In this document: positions 6,432-9,597 of the stretch, piece after piece
Numbering within the stretch: the first letter of the stretch is position 1
How the letters are laid out: every line of letters starts with the position of its first letter
Source: Deltaproteobacteria bacterium
GTDB taxonomy: Bacteria; UBA10199; SBBF01
Direction of reading: 5' to 3'
DNA length: 9,597 nucleotides
NCBI GenBank assembly: GCA_016207765.1
Contig: JACQOY010000136.1
Location: 1 to 9,597, forward strand
Made by a program: the position numbers and the translations under genes
The notes under the pieces: model-generated
Told to the model about the DNA's origin: nothing
What the model saw: the letters and a program-made list of their open reading frames with translations, nothing else
Databases searched by the model: none

Positions 6432-7280
6432 TTATTTTTTATATTTCCGTCTTGCCAGACCGGCCACCAAAAAGGCCAATCCCAACACCGTAACGGCTCC
6501 CGCTCCCTTCATCAGATTCGTTGCGAACAGCGCGTATTTGCGGCCTTTGGGGTCGTAGTGATAACAAAAGAGCATCAGCTTATCAACCACATTCCCGATT
6601 TTTCCCTCGGCCGCCTCGAGCAGGGCCAGCTTTACGTCGCGCGGATTGAACTCGATGCCGTAGAGCGTTCGGGAAATCTTTCCTTCGGGTGTCAGAACGA
6701 AAATTCCGGCTCCGTGCGCGTACTGCTTCTGATCGGCATCGTATTTGAAGCCGAACCCCGCCTCCCCGGCGACTTTTTTTATGTTCTCCTCTTTGCCCGT
6801 CAGGAAGTGCCAACCGTCTTCAACACCCGGCCTCCCGTATTTTTCCAGATAGGCTTTTTTTTTCAACGCCGCCAGATCGGTGGTCTCCTTCGGATCGATG
6901 CTTAAGGTCACAACCTGGAAATTCTCTCCCGCCGTCCAGGACATTTGCGCCAGCGTTTGCAAAAAACCGTTGAGCAACAACCCGCAAAGATTCGGGCACT
7001 CGTAATACGCGAAAATCAAAACAACCGGATGCCTGCCGTCGAAAAACCGGGAAAGGGGGGCTTCTTTTCCCTCCTCGTCGGTAAAAGGGACATCCAGCGA
7101 AATTTGCGCTCCCGGTTGCTCCGTAATGCCGACCGCCTCCAACTCAACGGGAATCTGTTCATCCGCCTCGGCAGTGGAAATTCCAAATTCCAAGCACCAA
7201 ATTCCCAACAAACAACAAACTCCAAAATTCAAAAACTTTTGAACCTTGAACCTTGAACCTTGAACTTTTTTACCCATCAT
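6432..7280 (-). CDS. sco1: SCO1/SenC-family copper chaperone for CuA assembly
   Basis: Thioredoxin-fold protein that delivers copper to, or keeps reduced the cysteines of, the CuA site of subunit II. From ATG at 7280 it has 282 residues: a basic N terminus, a hydrophobic segment (about 18-34) ending in AEA, which reads as a signal peptide, then the SCO domain. Copper-binding residues are C95 and C99 in YECPNLCG and H189 in QYAHGAG. The motif FCYHYDPKGRKYA (238-250) and a C-terminal membrane helix (about 257-275) with a basic tail recall the SCO variants found beside ACIII and caa3 genes. Two adjacent ATGs (7280 and 7277) both overlap the actF stop; a third in frame is at 7298, and none has a good ribosome binding site. 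Residues 5-35 are encoded by heptamer repeats. An A9 run lies in codons 139-142. Confidence 0.93.
   Translation of the reverse strand: MMGKKVQGSRFKVQKFLNFGVCCLLGIWCLEFGISTAEADEQIPVELEAVGITEQPGAQISLDVPFTDEEGKEAPLSRFFDGRHPVVLIFAYYECPNLCGLLLNGFLQTLAQMSWTAGENFQVVTLSIDPKETTDLAALKKKAYLEKYGRPGVEDGWHFLTGKEENIKKVAGEAGFGFKYDADQKQYAHGAGIFVLTPEGKISRTLYGIEFNPRDVKLALLEAAEGKIGNVVDKLMLFCYHYDPKGRKYALFATNLMKGAGAVTVLGLAFLVAGLARRKYKK
7178..7266 (-). repeat. Degenerate heptanucleotide tandem array within the SCO signal peptide
   Basis: On the plus strand TTGAACC occurs three times in tandem plus a partial copy (7239..7265). It is preceded by AACAAAC twice (7207..7220), TCCAAAA and TTCAAAA, and by AAATTCC, AAATTCC, AAGCACC, AAATTCC (7178..7205). 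Seven-base periodicity runs almost unbroken for about 89 bases. The array is in frame and encodes SCO residues 5-35, the whole hydrophobic part of the signal peptide. It resembles the short tandemly repeated repetitive (STRR) heptamers described in cyanobacteria in design, not necessarily in origin. Confidence 0.85.
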
Positions 7281-8449
7281 TGGTGATGATGCAAACATTG
7301 TTCCAACCAGGGATCTTTCACCGCCACCGTTGAAACTCTTTTCAAAAATCCTCCCACGCACAGGGAAAAAATGCCGGCAAAACCCAAAAACATCCCGATT
7401 TCCATGAACCCGAAAACCGGTTTGTCGAAGTGGGCCGGAAAGACCATCCAGTAGATGTCCAGCCATTGGGCCGCCAGAAACCAGAAGGCGACAAACATGA
7501 GCCAGCCATCTCTCCTCTTGGCCGGTCGCGCGACAAGAAGAAAAAACGGAATGACAAATTTGACCACCATCAACGCCGTTGAAACCGGCTTCCACGCGCC
7601 GCTGACGCGGGTGATCATGTAGGGGGTTTCTTCGGGGAGGTTGGCATACCAGATGAGCATATACTGGGAGAAAGCCACGTAGCCCCAAAAGACCAAAAAG
7701 GCGAACATCAGCTTCCCCAGGTCGTGCAAATGATCGTCCGTGACAAATTCGGCAAGCATCCCCTTCTTCCGGAGCGCAATGACCCAAATGGCCATCATGG
7801 CCAGACCGCTGTAGAAGAGCCCCGCCCAGCAATAAACGCCGAAGATGGTCGAAAACCAGTGGGGGGCGAGCGACATCATCAGGTCAACCGCGACCAGCGT
7901 AAAGGTGACGGCGAACAAAAGAAGGAAAGGGGCCGAAATTTTTGTGTTCAAAAGCGTCAGACGGGGATCGCCGCTTTTGTCCTGCCTGATGGAATTCCTG
8001 ATCATCCAGCCGCCAAGCCCCAGCGCCACCGCAAAAAGCAGAATTGCGCGAATCACAAAGAAGGGGACATTCAGGTATCCTTTTTTCATGCTGAGTATCG
8101 GGTCATGTTCCACCACGTTGAGGTGCGTCCATTCATAGAGATGATGAAGCCCGAACAGGAGGACGACAAAAAGAACGACAGCAACAGGAAGGTAGGCGAT
8201 AAAGGCCTCTCCCACGCGGCGCACCGTAACACTCCAGTAAGAGGCGGTGATGTGCTGGAGGGCGGCAAAGAAGACGCCGGACAAGCCCAGACAAAGCCAG
8301 TAGAAATATTCCAGGAGAAAATTGGACCAGGCGCGGTCGGGCCCGGTTTTGAGTCCCACAATAAAAGTAATCAGGCCGACTGCGACAAAAGCGCCGAAAA
8401 GGGTCTTTAGTTTTCCGGATAATTCGAATGATTGAGGTTTTGGAATCAT
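7277..8449 (-). CDS. actF: Alternative Complex III membrane subunit ActF (quinone-binding subunit 2)
   Basis: Polytopic membrane subunit of the quinol:cytochrome c oxidoreductase called Alternative Complex III, the functional replacement for cytochrome bc1. The 390 residues show about ten membrane helices (roughly 17-33, 47-67, 85-103, 127-149, 172-195, 202-225, 246-266, 289-306, 314-336, 347-366). The family stretch LHDLGKLMFAFLVFWGY (241-257), followed by FSQYMLIWYANLPEET (260-275), identifies it; ActF is related to the NrfD-like ActC. No haem or iron-sulphur motif is present, as expected. ATG at 8449 overlaps the actE stop as ATGA, and GAGGGA lies upstream at usable spacing. It also overlaps the following SCO gene, so the ACIII and oxidase parts appear to be translated from a single continuous message. 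Confidence 0.95.
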   Translation of the reverse strand: MIPKPQSFELSGKLKTLFGAFVAVGLITFIVGLKTGPDRAWSNFLLEYFYWLCLGLSGVFFAALQHITASYWSVTVRRVGEAFIAYLPVAVVLFVVLLFGLHHLYEWTHLNVVEHDPILSMKKGYLNVPFFVIRAILLFAVALGLGGWMIRNSIRQDKSGDPRLTLLNTKISAPFLLLFAVTFTLVAVDLMMSLAPHWFSTIFGVYCWAGLFYSGLAMMAIWVIALRKKGMLAEFVTDDHLHDLGKLMFAFLVFWGYVAFSQYMLIWYANLPEETPYMITRVSGAWKPVSTALMVVKFVIPFFLLVARPAKRRDGWLMFVAFWFLAAQWLDIYWMVFPAHFDKPVFGFMEIGMFLGFAGIFSLCVGGFLKRVSTVAVKDPWLEQCLHHHQ

Positions 8450-9045
8450 GGATAGGTTCCCTCATTCAATGCTTTTTTCAACGCATCGATATCAGCCTGT
8501 GTTGGATGAGCGGCGCGCCCAAGGGCGCGCACGTAATGCGCCACCGCCCAACGGTCCTCCGGCGGAATTTGCGTGGCGTAAGGACCCATCAAATTCTGTC
8601 CGCGCGTTATCACGTGATAAATCCGCCCATCGGACCAGTCGGTCACCTTGGCGGAGGTAACCGCCGGGGGGCGCGGGAACTTGGGGACAATCGATCCGTT
8701 TCCGTCCCCTTTGGAACCGTGGCAGACGATGCAGGTGTTGTTGTAAACCGTTTGTCCGCGCAGGATGGTTTCCTTTGTGCGCTCAAGGGGATTTTTCAGC
8801 TCAAGGCCGGCCAAATCACCCTGATCAGCTGTATAGGGGTAGGGGTCGAATCCGCCCGGAATCGTTCCCGGGGGAGGGGTTCGCATGGAGGCCTCCTGAG
8901 CCTTGACGGAAACCTGGTCCATCATGTCGGGCATGAACTCAAAGGTTGTCTTTGACCCGTCACCGCAGGCAATGACGCTCGTCATCGCCAGGAAAAGGAC
9001 CCCGTAAAAGCCGCTCTTAGGCAACATTTTTAATCTCTTCCGCAT
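8446..9045 (-). CDS. actE: Alternative Complex III monohaem cytochrome c lipoprotein ActE
   Basis: Periplasmic electron carrier subunit of ACIII. The 199 residues start with a basic stretch and a hydrophobic segment ending in the lipobox V-I-A-C (C27), so it should be a membrane-anchored lipoprotein. The mature part has one cytochrome c domain with CIVCH (105-109) and a probable axial Met153 in QNLMGPYATQIP; the stretch PPEDRWAVAHYVRALGR (161-177) is the C-terminal cytochrome helix region. Known ActE proteins are monohaem and pass electrons towards the oxidase. I chose ATG at 9045 because AAGGAG lies four bases upstream, giving a 29-base overlap with actD. The in-frame ATG at 9027, preceded by GGAAGAGA, is a reasonable alternative that keeps the signal peptide. 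Ends in an ATGA overlap with actF. Confidence 0.95.
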   Translation of the reverse strand: MRKRLKMLPKSGFYGVLFLAMTSVIACGDGSKTTFEFMPDMMDQVSVKAQEASMRTPPPGTIPGGFDPYPYTADQGDLAGLELKNPLERTKETILRGQTVYNNTCIVCHGSKGDGNGSIVPKFPRPPAVTSAKVTDWSDGRIYHVITRGQNLMGPYATQIPPEDRWAVAHYVRALGRAAHPTQADIDALKKALNEGTYP

Positions 9046-9553
9046 CGCACTCCTTCAACAGGTGACGAAGTTTGGCTTCGTCAAAATAAGGGTCGTTTTT
9101 GTCGACAAAAAGTCCAAAACGATCGTCCGTAAACCGGGGATCAAGCGCCGGCAATTTTCGATTCGGGAGCCCGCAGGTGATAAAAAGAATCAGTACGGTC
9201 GATACGCCGCCGATCAACACCATCGACTCGAACGTGATCGGAATAAAGGCGGGCCACGAAACAAAGGGTTTCCCTCCCACGTTCAAGGGCCAGTCAACGG
9301 CGGAGGTCCATGCCTGAAAGAGAAAGCCGAGACACCAGCCGGTTAAACTCAAAATGAGGGTGGCATACGGAATCCACGACCGCTTCAATCCCGCGGCATG
9401 ATCGAGTCCATGGATGGCGTAGGGGGTGAAGGTGTCCAATTTTCGGATGCCCGCCTGTCTCACCTTCTTCACGGCGGCAAGAAGCCGGTTCGGGTGATCA
9501 AAGACAGCCAGAATTCCTTTTTCTTTTTTATTATTCATCGCTCGTGTCTTCAT
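9017..9553 (-). CDS. actD: Alternative Complex III subunit ActD (DUF3341 family)
   Basis: Small membrane subunit of ACIII; structural studies of the complex place it among the integral membrane components without cofactors. The 178 residues show a soluble N-terminal part (ILAVFDHPNRLLAAV, a ferredoxin-like fold in this family), two membrane helices (about 60-81 and 101-128) separated by the hallmark loop GGKPFVSWPAFIPITFE (93-109), and a soluble C-terminal tail with the DPRFTDDRFGLFV stretch. ATG at 9553 is preferred over the ATG at 9538 because GAGGGGG lies just upstream; that site sits in the 3' arm of a perfect hairpin. The gene should follow actC, which is outside the window. No odd composition or truncation is seen. 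Confidence 0.94.
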   Translation of the reverse strand: MKTRAMNNKKEKGILAVFDHPNRLLAAVKKVRQAGIRKLDTFTPYAIHGLDHAAGLKRSWIPYATLILSLTGWCLGFLFQAWTSAVDWPLNVGGKPFVSWPAFIPITFESMVLIGGVSTVLILFITCGLPNRKLPALDPRFTDDRFGLFVDKNDPYFDEAKLRHLLKECDAEEIKNVA

Positions 9554-9557
9554 CTTT

Positions 9558-9580
9558 CCCCCTCTTAAGATAAGAGGGGG
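9558..9580 (-). promoter_or_regulatory. Hairpin enclosing the actD ribosome binding site
   Basis: On the message strand the sequence CCCCCTCTTA, loop TCT, TAAGAGGGGG forms a perfect 10-bp stem with a 3-base loop. It is followed by AAAG and the actD ATG. The only Shine-Dalgarno-like sequence (GAGGGGG) lies within the 3' arm. A second C-rich copy (CTCCCCC, 9584..9590) just upstream could pair with the same G run. No U run follows, so it is not an intrinsic terminator. It may be a repetitive extragenic palindrome that happens to lie here, or may limit actD initiation unless ribosomes arrive from actC; the regulatory role is inference. The 17 bases from 9581 to the edge have one open frame on the minus strand and could hold the end of actC, which cannot be confirmed. 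Confidence 0.6.
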
Positions 9581-9597
9581 TCAGGGGGAGTTATGAC

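Noticed and set aside
7281..7832. Upstream extension of the SCO frame through actF
   Set aside because: This is the alternate frame of actF. The signal peptide and the ATG overlapping the actF stop mark the real start near 7280.
7724..8410. Plus-strand open frame opposite actF (228 codons)
   Set aside because: Highly charged complement of a membrane protein gene; no start signal or recognisable motif.

Overview
The window is one side of an aerobic respiratory gene cluster on the minus strand (about 9597 down to 1352), meeting a convergent plus-strand gene cut by the left edge (1..1344). In transcription order the cluster reads actD - actE - actF - SCO - coxB - coxA - coxC - coxD/cytochrome c - ctaA. 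It is the 3' part of an Alternative Complex III (ACIII, quinol:cytochrome c/HiPIP oxidoreductase) operon joined to a caa3-type haem-copper oxygen reductase operon; actA, actB and actC should lie just beyond position 9597. Genes are packed with overlaps or gaps of 0-5 bases (ATGA overlaps at actE/actF, actF/SCO and coxA/coxC; TAA directly abutting ATG at SCO/coxB). The only larger spacers are the 35-base coxC/coxD spacer and the leader before actD. No gene-free stretch exceeds 300 bases, and I see no tRNA, rRNA, CRISPR or transposase.

The genes fit one pathway. Membrane quinol is oxidised by ACIII (ActF is a quinone-site membrane subunit, ActD a membrane structural subunit, ActE a monohaem lipoprotein). 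Electrons pass through c-type haems to the CuA site of CoxB, which carries its own cytochrome c domain, then to the haem a / haem a3-CuB centre of CoxA, which reduces O2. SCO helps metallate CuA and CtaA makes haem A. CoxD is fused to a further cytochrome c domain, so the oxidase appears to carry two covalently attached periplasmic cytochromes. CoxA has the helix-VI YSHP motif in place of the usual glutamate, which places it in the A2 subfamily.

The least ordinary part is a set of short repeats inside and between these genes. Degenerate heptanucleotide arrays lie in-frame in ctaA (1815..1908) and form most of the SCO signal peptide (7178..7266). Two 28-base palindromic elements of the same design lie inside ctaA (2187..2214) and across the coxC stop codon (3147..3174). 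A perfect 10-bp hairpin covers the actD ribosome binding site (9558..9580), and a run of ten G lies in codons 12-15 of coxA. The repeats within proteins sit in loops or a signal peptide, not in catalytic cores.

The organism is a Gram-negative aerobe or facultative aerobe of moderate GC. ACIII next to an A2-type caa3 oxidase occurs in Deltaproteobacteria-like lineages, Acidobacteria, Planctomycetes and Bacteroidota/Rhodothermota. I lean towards a deltaproteobacterial-type genome, but this is a low-confidence inference.
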